From JAITMY01 sp031553765 (GTDB lineage Bacteria > Bacteroidota > Bacteroidia > Bacteroidales > UBA932), in NCBI GenBank assembly GCA_031553765.1, contig JAVBKY010000003.1, forward strand, positions 62,001-126,000: a DNA stretch of 64,000 nucleotides, written 5' to 3'. Each line of letters starts with the position of its first letter. Position 1 is the stretch's first letter. A model generated the notes under the pieces. It did not search any database. It was not told the DNA's origin and saw only the letters and a program-made list of their open reading frames with translations. A program made the translations under genes and the position numbers. Positions 1-7,696 of the stretch are shown here, piece after piece.

Positions 1-480
1 ATCGCTTCCGGTGGCAATAACGGCATCCACGTTACCCTCCAATTTTCCCACAAACTCTATGCGTTGCACAAAGCGATGGTCGATTTGGCAAAGTAATTTT
101 ACCACCATGAAAAGCAGCACATCGTCCTTGCTCGACAGCTTCACCACCGCCCTATTTCCGCTAACAAGCACGCACAGCAAGTCGTGAAATCCCACCAACG
201 GAATATTTCCTGCCATAATAATGCCAACGTTTTGCGGAGATGTATTTTCGGAAATAACGTAGCGTGAAAGCCACTCCTGCATTTGCTTTGGCGAAAGCAT
301 ATCGCGTGCAATGGCCGAGAGCGATTGGCGTACGGAAAAGTCAGTAAACCACGGATTGCGTTCTACACTTTGGGCTATGGCGCCACCTATTTCTTTTTTC
401 AGCCCCTGCGTAAGCCCAAGATAACCCAAGTAGCCTTGCAGCAGGTAGCCCAAATGATATAAAGATTCCACAGAGTTCAA
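1..480 (-). CDS. Acyl-CoA reductase, LuxC family (partial, 3' end outside window)
   Basis: Reading the minus strand from about 480 down to 1 gives 160 codons without a stop, and the gene runs off the window edge. LuxC-type enzymes reduce acyl-CoA or acyl-phosphate to the aldehyde with NADPH. The translated stretch VGIIMAGNIPLVGFHDLLCV followed by SGNRAVVKLSSKDD matches the conserved start of the catalytic domain of Bacteroidetes LuxC-like proteins as I know them. An in-frame TAG lies at 493-495, so the start must be at or just below 492. TTG at 480-478 is the best candidate and GTG at 471-469 the alternative; no ATG is available. The gene diverges from the sigma-54 regulator, leaving a gap of about 80 bases that must hold both promoters. 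The family call is good; the substrate is unknown. Confidence 0.75.
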   Translation of the reverse strand, partial: MNSVESLYHLGYLLQGYLGYLGLTQGLKKEIGGAIAQSVERNPWFTDFSVRQSLSAIARDMLSPKQMQEWLSRYVISENTSPQNVGIIMAGNIPLVGFHDLLCVLVSGNRAVVKLSSKDDVLLFMVVKLLCQIDHRFVQRIEFVGKLEGNVDAVIATGSD

Positions 481-547
481 CAGTTCAATAATCTAAAAAG
501 CAACCCAAAGGTAACACTTTTTAAGCAAATCTTGAAGTGAAATATAG

Positions 548-555
548 TACCTTTG
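548..555 (+). promoter_or_regulatory. Bacteroidetes -7 box (TACCTTTG) for the response regulator
   Basis: TACCTTTG fits the Bacteroidetes sigma-ABfr -7 consensus TAnnTTTG. It ends six bases before the ATG at 562, so transcription would start at or next to the start codon. No good TTTG -33 element is visible at the expected distance. Confidence 0.5.
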
Positions 556-561
556 TTCAGT

Positions 562-1899
562 ATGTTAAGTCGAATACTCATAGTAGAGGACGATGCCGCG
601 TTTGGTACTATGCTTAGCAGCTGGCTCAAAAAAAATGATTTTGAGGCCTCGCTTTGCTCGGGAGTTGAGCGCGCCAAGCAGGAAATTACCGCGCACAAGT
701 ACAACCTTGTTTTGTGCGACATGCGGCTGCCCGATGGTGATGGTGTTATGTTTTTGAGCTGGCTTAGGGAGCAAAAAAATAGTACCCCGTTAATTATTAT
801 GACTAGCTATGCCGAGGTACAAAGCGCCGTGCTGGCTATAAAGTTGGGAGCATCGGACTACCTCGAAAAGCCAATCAACCCCTCCATACTTAAGCAAAAG
901 ATAGAGCAAATATTAAGTGGTACACCTGTAAAAAGCGAGGAACCTAAACCCGCGGCAACATCGGTGCCAAAGGAGTATGCCGTAGTACAAGGAGAAAGTG
1001 CGGCTATGCAGCGCGTGTACGAGCATGTAAGGCTGGTAGCACCCACACAAATGTCGGTACTTATTTTAGGCGAAACAGGAAGTGGCAAAGAATACATTGC
1101 GCGGCAAATTCACGCGCTCAGCCACCGAAGCAAGGCACCGTTTATGGCTGTTGACTGCGGCAGCTTATCGAAAGAATTGGCACCAAGCGAGCTGTTCGGT
1201 CACCTTAAAGGCTCGTTTACCACAGCCATTGCCGACAAAAAAGGGGCACTGGAGTTAGCCAACGGCGGCACCGTTTTTCTTGATGAAGTAGGAAATTTAC
1301 CCTACGAGGTACAAGTGCAGCTGCTGCGCGTACTACAGGAGCGCAAGGTGCGTCCGGTAGGCTCTGCTAAAGAAATAAACGTAGATGTTCGCATAATAAC
1401 AGCCACCAACGAAAACCTTGAAAGCGCCATAGCCAATGGCAAGTTTAGGGAGGATTTGTACCACCGCCTCAACGAATTTTCAATCATTGTTCCACCGCTT
1501 AGGGAGCGCATGGAGGATATCCCTGTTTTTGCACAGCATTTTCTGAGTGAGGCCAACAAGGAGCTGGACAGGCACATCAAAGATTTTGCGAAAAATACGC
1601 TACAAACGCTTGGGGCACAATATTGGAGTGGCAACCTGCGCGAGCTGCGCAACGTAGTGCGTAGGGCTGCTTTATTTGCACAAGGCGATACTATTTTGCC
1701 CGAAAATTTACCACAATTTGCAAGCCAAAAAAAGGTAGATATTGAGCCCGGATTGGCTTTGCGCTCTTCCAACGAGCAAGAGCAAATAACCGAAGCGCTG
1801 AAAAAGGCACACGGCAACAAAACCATTGCGGCACAACTACTACAAGTTGACAGAAAAACGCTTTACAACAAGATGCACCAGTACGGCATGGAGTTGTAA
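562..1899 (+). CDS. Sigma-54-dependent response regulator, NtrC family
   Basis: This is a three-domain transcription activator of about 445 residues. A receiver domain comes first (residues 1-120, phospho-acceptor D53 in LCDMRLPDGDG, K103). The AAA+ sigma-54 interaction domain follows (about 140-370, Walker A GETGSGK at 170-176, Walker B TVFLDE at 237-242). A Fis-type helix-turn-helix ends the protein (NKTIAAQLLQVDRKTLYNKM). I chose ATG 562 over the upstream TTG 553 because it puts the usual short MLSRILIVEDD start in place and because a -7 box ends just before it. The sigma-54 contact loop, normally GAFTGA, reads GSFTTA here (217-222), which is unusual. The adjacent hybrid kinase, read toward it with three bases between the stop codons, is the likely partner. 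Target genes cannot be told from the window. Confidence 0.93.
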   Translation: MLSRILIVEDDAAFGTMLSSWLKKNDFEASLCSGVERAKQEITAHKYNLVLCDMRLPDGDGVMFLSWLREQKNSTPLIIMTSYAEVQSAVLAIKLGASDYLEKPINPSILKQKIEQILSGTPVKSEEPKPAATSVPKEYAVVQGESAAMQRVYEHVRLVAPTQMSVLILGETGSGKEYIARQIHALSHRSKAPFMAVDCGSLSKELAPSELFGHLKGSFTTAIADKKGALELANGGTVFLDEVGNLPYEVQVQLLRVLQERKVRPVGSAKEINVDVRIITATNENLESAIANGKFREDLYHRLNEFSIIVPPLRERMEDIPVFAQHFLSEANKELDRHIKDFAKNTLQTLGAQYWSGNLRELRNVVRRAALFAQGDTILPENLPQFASQKKVDIEPGLALRSSNEQEQITEALKKAHGNKTIAAQLLQVDRKTLYNKMHQYGMEL

Positions 1900-1902
1900 T
1901 TT

Positions 1903-4347
1903 CTATTGTGTCAAAAATTCCCGAACTTCGTTTAGCAACACCTCTGCACCTGCCATAAATTCATGTAGCCTATCTTTCCATTGAGGGTAATATCCCGCAT
2001 TTTTACCCCGAATGGAATCCATTCTTTTCAATATTTCTACCAAGTCGTGCTTATCCAGCTGCGCAAACATGGGCAGCATTTTATGGCACAGCGCCTGCGC
2101 CGACGAAAAATCATCGCTATCCACAGCTTGCTGCAACTTAACGATGTTATCGGTTGTTTCCAGCTCAAACACTTGCAAAATGTCTTTAACTACCTCTACA
2201 TCTCCTTCAAACATTTCCATGAGCGGAGTAAAGTCTGACGGCACATGATTTACACTACAGCTATTGTTAAGTAAATTTGCCAGCAGATTTATGGAAAATG
2301 GCTTGGATAAACAGCCATTAAAGCCTGCCTGTGTTGCCTCCTTTCCGCCAAACTCGCCATGTGCAGTCATAGCAAATACGGGAGTAGCAGTGGTAACCTC
2401 ACGCACTTTTCTCAAAACATCCAAACCTGAAGCCGCGCCCATATCCATATCGGTTAACACTACATCATACGCGTCAATATTGCCAACCTGCTGCTCAAAT
2501 TCACCTATACTTTTGCACGGAATGGCAGTGCAGCCCAAGCGTTGCAACATCTGCGTAAGCATAGTAAGTAGCACCGCGGCATCATCCACAAGTAACACGC
2601 GATGCGATTTTTCCGACACACACACCTGCTCTTCGTCATGGCATGCAATGCTATCCTTCGAAACTTTTTCTACAGGTATTTGTACCTCTATTTGTGTACC
2701 TACACCTACTTCGGAACCTACCTGGATGTTGCCCTGTAAGATATTTATCAAACCTTTTACCACGTACATGCCCACACCGCTACCATCGGCCATGGCGCTT
2801 GCATTTTCTAACCGTGAAAATGGCTGAAAAATGACTTCAATTTTTTCGGGGGACATACCTACGCCTGTATCCTCAACTTTTAGGCAAAGGTGATTTTCAT
2901 TTTCATAAACACGAAAGCGCACTTCGCCTTGCAGCGTGTATTTAATGGCATTTGAGAGTAAATTAACTGCAATTTCTTTAATCTTTACCCTATCGGATGA
3001 AACATATTGCAAGGTATCTACCTCACATTGGTACTGCAGCTTAATATTCTTTTGAAAGGCTAAAGGTTCAAACATTTCAGCGAGTTCGCGACAGAGTTCC
3101 TGCACATCGAAACGGCTATAATCAACCCGCAGCTTTCCCTGCTCTAAGCGCGAAAAATCCAGCAGATTGGTTAGCATGGCAAGTATGTGATTGGCGGCAT
3201 TGCGCATAGCCGAAAACCATTGTCTGTGCTTGTGCTGTATAGCCTCGTCGGCTTGACACAAGTCAACGTAGCCAAGCATGGAGGCCAGCGGTGTTTTTAT
3301 ATCATGCGACACCCACAGCAGCAGCTCGTGCCTACTGGCAAGCAGCTGCTCAACGCGCCGTTTTTCCTCCTCCAACGCCTTGCGCAGCACCAGGCTTTTA
3401 TTTACATCAACAATAATGCGCCCCACAAAAATCAGCACCAGCAGCAATGCTGCACCGGCAGTAACCAGCATCCACGTATAGCTACGCTCAAAACGGTGCT
3501 TATTTTTCTGAATTTCGGAAAAAGTAAGATCAAGCGTTTGCCTGTGCAACTTTATTAGTAAGCGCGAAATTTCTTCAGACAACGTTTGGTCAGCAAGCAT
3601 CAACTTGCTCACTTGTCTTTCAATATTCTTTAAAGCCGAGGAATGTCGTTGCTCCGCCCTCCTTGTTTGCTCCGACAGCGCCCGCATATCGGAAGCTATA
3701 GCAAGGGTATCCCACGCCACGCTGGTAATAGTGTTTACCTGCGTGGTAGTCGTCACATTATACTCGCGCTCTTGCGTTGTCGAGGAGGAAAATAGTCCTC
3801 CCAACTTTCGCCAAAAGCCCTGCTTGGGTTCGTTTCTCAGTAGCGTATCCTGACGCACGGTAGTTACAATAACCGAATCGGATGTTACCTGTGGCTTATA
3901 GCTAAACACATAAAGGCTAAGCGAATCTTGCACACCTTGGCGAGAAAACTGATGGGCAAGGTCAGCTATGGTTGTTTTTTTCTTCTGCAACAACACTACT
4001 ATTTCAAGCAACGTGGCATGCTGCTCAACCTGCGATGGCATGCGGGTTAAGGAATCTATTTTCAACTCCACATCATCCGACAGCTGTTGAAATTGCCGAA
4101 GGTAAACAGGATTACTTGTAAACAGAAAGAGATTGGCAGAAGCCTGCGCCTGCTCCACCGAAGCCACCATATCGTTAGTAAGCGAGAGCGCCAGCTCGTA
4201 CTGCTCCGTGCGCATTTGCTGCCTGTTTATGCGCCCTTTAAGCTGATATATAAAGCATACCATACCAACGCACGCTGCTACTAGAATAATGTAGATGAGT
4301 GCGGCCTTCTGCCTAATTTTATGCTCTATATTCTTTATCATTTCCAA
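1903..4347 (-). CDS. Hybrid sensor histidine kinase with receiver and Hpt domains
   Basis: This 814-residue inner-membrane kinase has a first membrane segment at about 17-35 and a long extracytoplasmic sensor region of about 250 residues that is largely alpha-helical by eye. A second membrane segment spans about 291-312. A HisKA domain follows (H348 in WVSHDIKTPLASMLGY), then an ATPase domain (N box NLLSNAIKYT near 462, G boxes DTGVGMS and GSGVGMY), a receiver domain (about 583-695, D633 in LTDMDMG, KP at 682-683) and a C-terminal histidine phosphotransfer domain (H755 in LCHKMLPMF). It therefore contains a full His-Asp-His phosphorelay in one chain and could pass phosphate to the receiver of the convergent NtrC-type regulator. 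The signal sensed is unknown. Confidence 0.93.
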   Translation of the reverse strand: MEMIKNIEHKIRQKAALIYIILVAACVGMVCFIYQLKGRINRQQMRTEQYELALSLTNDMVASVEQAQASANLFLFTSNPVYLRQFQQLSDDVELKIDSLTRMPSQVEQHATLLEIVVLLQKKKTTIADLAHQFSRQGVQDSLSLYVFSYKPQVTSDSVIVTTVRQDTLLRNEPKQGFWRKLGGLFSSSTTQEREYNVTTTTQVNTITSVAWDTLAIASDMRALSEQTRRAEQRHSSALKNIERQVSKLMLADQTLSEEISRLLIKLHRQTLDLTFSEIQKNKHRFERSYTWMLVTAGAALLLVLIFVGRIIVDVNKSLVLRKALEEEKRRVEQLLASRHELLLWVSHDIKTPLASMLGYVDLCQADEAIQHKHRQWFSAMRNAANHILAMLTNLLDFSRLEQGKLRVDYSRFDVQELCRELAEMFEPLAFQKNIKLQYQCEVDTLQYVSSDRVKIKEIAVNLLSNAIKYTLQGEVRFRVYENENHLCLKVEDTGVGMSPEKIEVIFQPFSRLENASAMADGSGVGMYVVKGLINILQGNIQVGSEVGVGTQIEVQIPVEKVSKDSIACHDEEQVCVSEKSHRVLLVDDAAVLLTMLTQMLQRLGCTAIPCKSIGEFEQQVGNIDAYDVVLTDMDMGAASGLDVLRKVREVTTATPVFAMTAHGEFGGKEATQAGFNGCLSKPFSINLLANLLNNSCSVNHVPSDFTPLMEMFEGDVEVVKDILQVFELETTDNIVKLQQAVDSDDFSSAQALCHKMLPMFAQLDKHDLVEILKRMDSIRGKNAGYYPQWKDRLHEFMAGAEVLLNEVREFLTQ

Positions 4348-4599
4348 TATCGAATGTACTAAAACTTCGGCTATTTTCTTACTTCTGCATAACTTTTGCG
4401 CAACAAACTCACCCTATAAGTAATCGATTTGTAGAATATAGTTGTAGAAAAATTCCACAACTTTCCACAACCACCACACATGACAAACCTTCAAAAAACA
4501 ACATAATTGATTATAAATAAAAACATTACAACAATTGGTATATAAATTGAATTTTATATTTTATGTAAACGACTTTATTAACCAATTTATTTTTTAGTT
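4348..4599. other. AT-rich intergenic region
   Basis: This 250-base gap lies between the divergently read kinase gene and the small secreted peptide gene and must hold both promoters. It is very AT-rich toward its right end. I found no gene and no perfect TAnnTTTG box; the nearest is TATATTTT at about 4554-4561, some 40 bases before the peptide start. Confidence 0.4.
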
Positions 4600-4761
4600 A
4601 TGAAAAAGACAATTTTATCCCTCGCGCTCGTACTCGGTGCTATTGCATTTGCAAATGCACAGGAAGCAACTGAGGCTCCCGAAAGCAGCACTCCCACTAC
4701 TACTGAGGCGCCCGCCCCCGCCCCCACCCCAACCCCCTCTGACAGTACTGCCATAAAGTAG
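4600..4761 (+). CDS. Small secreted Pro/Thr/Ala-rich peptide, 53 aa
   Basis: ATG at 4600 opens a 53-codon frame ending in TAG at 4761. Residues 1-20 are a clear signal peptide: lysines at 2-3, a hydrophobic core, and a likely cleavage after AFANA. The mature part of about 33 residues is acidic and low in complexity (runs such as TEAPAPAPTPTPS), has no cysteine, and probably has no fixed fold. Near the C-terminus is DST (residues 48-50), which fits the Bacteroidetes O-glycosylation sequon D(S/T)(A/I/L/V/M/T). A strong hairpin follows directly, so it looks like a single-gene transcription unit. I do not recognise a family. The competing minus-strand frames here have no such features and are taken as shadows. 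Confidence 0.75.
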   Translation: MKKTILSLALVLGAIAFANAQEATEAPESSTPTTTEAPAPAPTPTPSDSTAIK

Positions 4762-4779
4762 TAAGAAAAAAATCTTGAG

Positions 4780-4832
4780 AGTATAATGAAAAAGCGGGAT
4801 GGAAAAATTTTCCATCCCGCTTTTCTTATACT
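4780..4832. terminator. Bidirectional terminator between the small peptide gene and ddl
   Basis: A long hairpin with arms AAAGCGGGATGG (4791-4802) and its complement (4812-4824) extends outward through AGTATAA and TTATACT with one bulge. A and T tracts flank the core on both sides. It lies between two convergent genes, so it probably stops transcription from both strands. Confidence 0.85.
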
Positions 4833-4842
4833 ATAAAATCGG

Positions 4843-5826
4843 CTAACGCCCACGCGATATTGCGTCCTCCATTACCTCGGTAAGCACCTGCACAATGTCA
4901 AGTCCTGCAGCCCTTACCTGTTGGGGAATGAAGCTGGCTGCCGTCATACCCGGCACTGTATTTATCTCCAAAAAATAGGGAACGCCTTCGCTAATAATAT
5001 AGTCGACACGGGCAATACCGTTGCATCCAAGACGCTTGTATATGGCCAACGTTTGACGCTGTACACGCTCCGTAGTTTCGGCGCTAATGCGCGCAGGCGT
5101 AATCTCGTCGGACTGCCCCGTGTACTTAGCTCCGTAATCAAAAAATTCATTTTTGGTTACCACTTCGGTAACGGGCAACACGCGCTCTTTTCCTTGCAAA
5201 ATCATAGCCCCGCAGGTAACCTCCGTTCCAGAAATAAACTCCTCGAGAATAATTTCGCCGTCCTCTTTAAAGGCCTCGTCAAGCGCTTTTTGCAAAGCCT
5301 CCGCTGATTTCACCTTAGTTACACCGAAGCTGCTACCACCGTTGTTGGGTTTAGCAAAAATAGGCAATCCCAGCTGTTCCACCACCTCATTGGCATCTAC
5401 CTTATCACCCTTACGCACCAGTACGGCCTTTGCCATGGGCAGATTCATATCCTGCAAAAATGCCTTACAGGCAAATTTATTAAACGTAAGCGCCGATGCA
5501 AACGCTCCACACGTAGTATAAGGCACCTTCAGAATATCAAAGTACGATTGCAGCACACCATTCTCACCGGGCGCACCGTGTATCACAATGAGCGCAACAT
5601 CAAACTTTACCTTGTTACCATCAACCGTAGCGCTGAAGTCATTTTTATCCACATTGGCAACACGCTCACCCTCCCGCTGCACATACCAGTCACCATACGA
5701 CATCACCACCAGGTAAGGGTTAAACAACTTTATATCTACCCACCCAAATACGTTGGCTCCACTTCTCACCGACACCTCTGCTTCCGACGAATCTCCACCG
5801 CAAACTACGGCAATATTTCTTCTCAT
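4843..5826 (-). CDS. ddl: D-alanine--D-alanine ligase
   Basis: This cytoplasmic ATP-grasp enzyme joins two D-alanines for the end of the peptidoglycan stem peptide. The 327 residues are the usual family length. Visible motifs are the N-terminal GGDSSEAEVS (10-19), HGAPGENG (83-90), the ATP-grasp lysine and glycine loop KPNNGGSSFGV (159-169), and the metal ligands in ARVDYI (272-277) and EINTVPGMT (287-295). The start MRRNIAVVCGG places the first motif at its normal distance. The gene stands between a shared terminator and a 77-base gap of AT-rich near-repeats of the type TTAACGATTAATGGTTAA. Confidence 0.97.
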   Translation of the reverse strand: MRRNIAVVCGGDSSEAEVSVRSGANVFGWVDIKLFNPYLVVMSYGDWYVQREGERVANVDKNDFSATVDGNKVKFDVALIVIHGAPGENGVLQSYFDILKVPYTTCGAFASALTFNKFACKAFLQDMNLPMAKAVLVRKGDKVDANEVVEQLGLPIFAKPNNGGSSFGVTKVKSAEALQKALDEAFKEDGEIILEEFISGTEVTCGAMILQGKERVLPVTEVVTKNEFFDYGAKYTGQSDEITPARISAETTERVQRQTLAIYKRLGCNGIARVDYIISEGVPYFLEINTVPGMTAASFIPQQVRAAGLDIVQVLTEVMEDAISRGR

Positions 5827-5903
5827 AATTATTAATGCTTAACGATTAATGGTTAACGAAAGCAGATGCAATTCATTAACAATTAACCATTTATTACTCA
5901 TCA

Positions 5904-6503
5904 TTACAATAGTCCGCTTTCGTACATCATAATCAGCTGGTCAAGCATCATATCCTGACCATTGGCATCAAACTTGGCCTTAAGGTTTGAGTCAAAAAGT
6001 AATGCAATGGATTGCCAAAAAAATGCAGATACACCGCCCTTCAACTCCTTTACGATTTGGTAGCTTGTGCGACCGGTTTCTCTATCAAGCATTTTAATCA
6101 ACAAGCGTCCCTGCGACATGGTCAGATTCTTCAAGGGCTTTTCAAATTCCTTAAACATCTCCTTTTCCACCATGTTGATGTACGCTTTTTTTGCCTTCGG
6201 ATCTTTTATTTTGGCAAACTCCGCATCCATCTCGGCCAACTTCAACTTTGCAATTTGCACATAAGGGTACACCTTCTTAATGTTATATACCGTGCGTGAA
6301 TATTCCGCATAGTACTTACGCTGCTGCCTCTCATTCCGAAATTTAGGCGTACCGCAAAATATAGGAGGCATCACAATACATGGAATGGTATCACCATATT
6401 TGTCCACCACCCTGCGCGCCACTGCCAACTTATCCCAATCAACTTCCTCGGCAAACAAAAAGGTGGGAAAACATAAAAATATCGCTATAAAAAAGGCTCG
6501 CAT
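5904..6503 (-). CDS. DUF4294 family exported protein
   Basis: This 199-residue protein begins with a signal peptide (MRAFFIAIFLCFPTFLFA, cleaved near residue 18). The body fits the Bacteroidetes-specific DUF4294 family: a short N-terminal strand region followed by RRVVDKYGDTIPCIVMPPI, an Arg/Tyr-rich segment (RQQRKYYAEYSRTVYNIKKV, YPYVQIA), and helices with QGRLLIKMLDRETGRTSYQI. The family's molecular function is not known to me. The protein is expected in the periplasm or at the envelope. It is divergent from the polyprenyl synthase gene and lies upstream of ddl on the same strand, 77 bases away, so it could be co-transcribed with cell-wall genes. Confidence 0.8.
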   Translation of the reverse strand: MRAFFIAIFLCFPTFLFAEEVDWDKLAVARRVVDKYGDTIPCIVMPPIFCGTPKFRNERQQRKYYAEYSRTVYNIKKVYPYVQIAKLKLAEMDAEFAKIKDPKAKKAYINMVEKEMFKEFEKPLKNLTMSQGRLLIKMLDRETGRTSYQIVKELKGGVSAFFWQSIALLFDSNLKAKFDANGQDMMLDQLIMMYESGLL

Positions 6504-6522
6504 AGCAAATTCTCCATTCGTG

Positions 6523-6530
6523 CAAAGTTA
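6523..6530 (-). promoter_or_regulatory. -7 box (TAACTTTG) upstream of the DUF4294 gene
   Basis: On the minus strand this reads TAACTTTG, a full match to TAnnTTTG, 19 bases before the ATG at 6503. No convincing -33 element was found. A one-mismatch box on the other strand (TACCTTTA, 6581-6588) could serve the divergent polyprenyl synthase gene. Confidence 0.45.
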
Positions 6531-6611
6531 GGCACATTTTGAGCAAAAACTTCTCTTTTTACATAGTTTAAAAAATTGTGTACCTTTATACCCTTATTCA
6601 AACCTGCAATA

Positions 6612-7580
6612 TTGGTAAAACTATCTAATATACAAGAGGTTGTTAGGGATGATCTAGAGCAGTTTGAGTCATTTTTCAAGCAGCAACTACAGTCACCCGT
6701 ACCGTTGCTAAATGCTATCACCAACCACATTTACCGTAGCAAAGGAAAGCAATTGCGTCCGTTGTTGGTATTCCTATCAGCCAAACTTAATGGCGAGGTT
6801 GGCAACAAAACCCACGTAGGCGCGGCCTTAATGGAGTTGCTACATACCGCCACCCTCATCCACGATGATGTGGTAGACGATGCCAACGAGCGCCGTAATT
6901 TACTTTCTATAAAAGCATTATGGGATTCAAAAAGTGCCGTATTAGCAGGTGATTTTTTATTCTCGCGTGGTATGTTGGTTGCGCTTGAATACGACGCGTT
7001 TGATTTTCTGCGCATAACCGCCAGAGTCACAAAGTCCATCAGCGAAGGTGAACTACAACAAATGGACCGCGCACGCAAATTAGAAACATCCGAGGAGCAA
7101 TACTTTGAAATTATTCGCCAAAAAACCGCTTCGCTCATTGAGTGCTGTACGCATATTGGCGCAACATCAGTGGATGCAAGTGAGGAGCGGGTGAAAGCCA
7201 TGCGTAGCTATGGTGATTTATTGGGTACAGCCTTCCAAGTTCGCGACGATGTGCTGGACTACCTTAGCGGAACAGGAAAGGCTGCAGGAAACGACATTCG
7301 TGAAAAGAAAATTACGTTGCCGCTGATTTACGCGCTAAGTAAAGTAGGCAAGAGCGAGCAAGGCAAAATTATAGAGCTAGTGGCCTGTGCCCAAAACAAT
7401 TCACGTAATGTAAAGCAAGTAGTGGATTTTGTTACGGCTAACGGTGGCACTGAGTATGCCAATGAGGTTACGCACAACTACTGTGATAGGGCAAAAAAAT
7501 CGCTTGATATTTTTCCCGAATCGGACGCAAAAACCGCGCTATGCCAGCTGGCGGATTACGTGCTGGAAAGAGAAAAGTAA
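6612..7580 (+). CDS. Polyprenyl diphosphate synthase (IspB-like)
   Basis: This trans-type prenyltransferase extends farnesyl diphosphate with isopentenyl diphosphate, most likely to make the menaquinone side chain. The first aspartate motif is LIHDDVVDDANERR (residues about 82-95) and the second is FQVRDDVLDYLSG (about 210-222). The basic motif GKQLRP lies at 45-50. I place the start at TTG 6612 (VKLSNIQEVVRDDLEQF follows), because homologues begin about here and the upstream TTG at 6576 would run through the putative promoter; no ATG fits. That gives 322 residues, normal for the family. Chain length cannot be read reliably from the sequence. Confidence 0.9.
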   Translation: MVKLSNIQEVVRDDLEQFESFFKQQLQSPVPLLNAITNHIYRSKGKQLRPLLVFLSAKLNGEVGNKTHVGAALMELLHTATLIHDDVVDDANERRNLLSIKALWDSKSAVLAGDFLFSRGMLVALEYDAFDFLRITARVTKSISEGELQQMDRARKLETSEEQYFEIIRQKTASLIECCTHIGATSVDASEERVKAMRSYGDLLGTAFQVRDDVLDYLSGTGKAAGNDIREKKITLPLIYALSKVGKSEQGKIIELVACAQNNSRNVKQVVDFVTANGGTEYANEVTHNYCDRAKKSLDIFPESDAKTALCQLADYVLEREK

Positions 7581-7582
7581 GA

Positions 7583-7696
7583 GCCTCTCCCCTGCCCTCT
7601 CCCAAGGAGAGGGAGAACACCGCACAAGACCACCACATGCTAAAAGAAGGCTAGCGGGTTAGCAAGCCTCCCCTTTGGGGAGGTTGGTGGGGCTTA
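7583..7696. repeat. Dispersed palindromic repeat between the polyprenyl synthase gene and pyrF
   Basis: This convergent gap holds CCTCTCCCCTGCCCTCTCC with a following AGGAGAGGG arm at the left, and the perfect hairpin CCTCCCCTTTGGGGAGG (7667-7683) followed by TTGGTGGGG at the right. It is related to the elements at 14594-14714 and 22897-23015. The hairpin may also end transcription of both neighbours. Confidence 0.7.

Noticed and set aside
2264..2827. A 187-codon plus-strand frame inside the histidine kinase gene
   Set aside because: It is antisense to conserved kinase and receiver motifs and shows no protein-like pattern; it is a shadow frame.
4587..4853. A Gly/Ala/Val-rich minus-strand frame over the small peptide gene
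   Set aside because: Its glycine-rich part is just the complement of the Pro/Thr-rich codons; the plus-strand frame has a signal peptide and a terminator directly after it.
7429..7662. A plus-strand frame covering the end of the polyprenyl synthase gene and the following repeat
   Set aside because: It reads through the palindromic repeat in a second frame; proteins ending in such repeat-coded residues are usual annotation artefacts.
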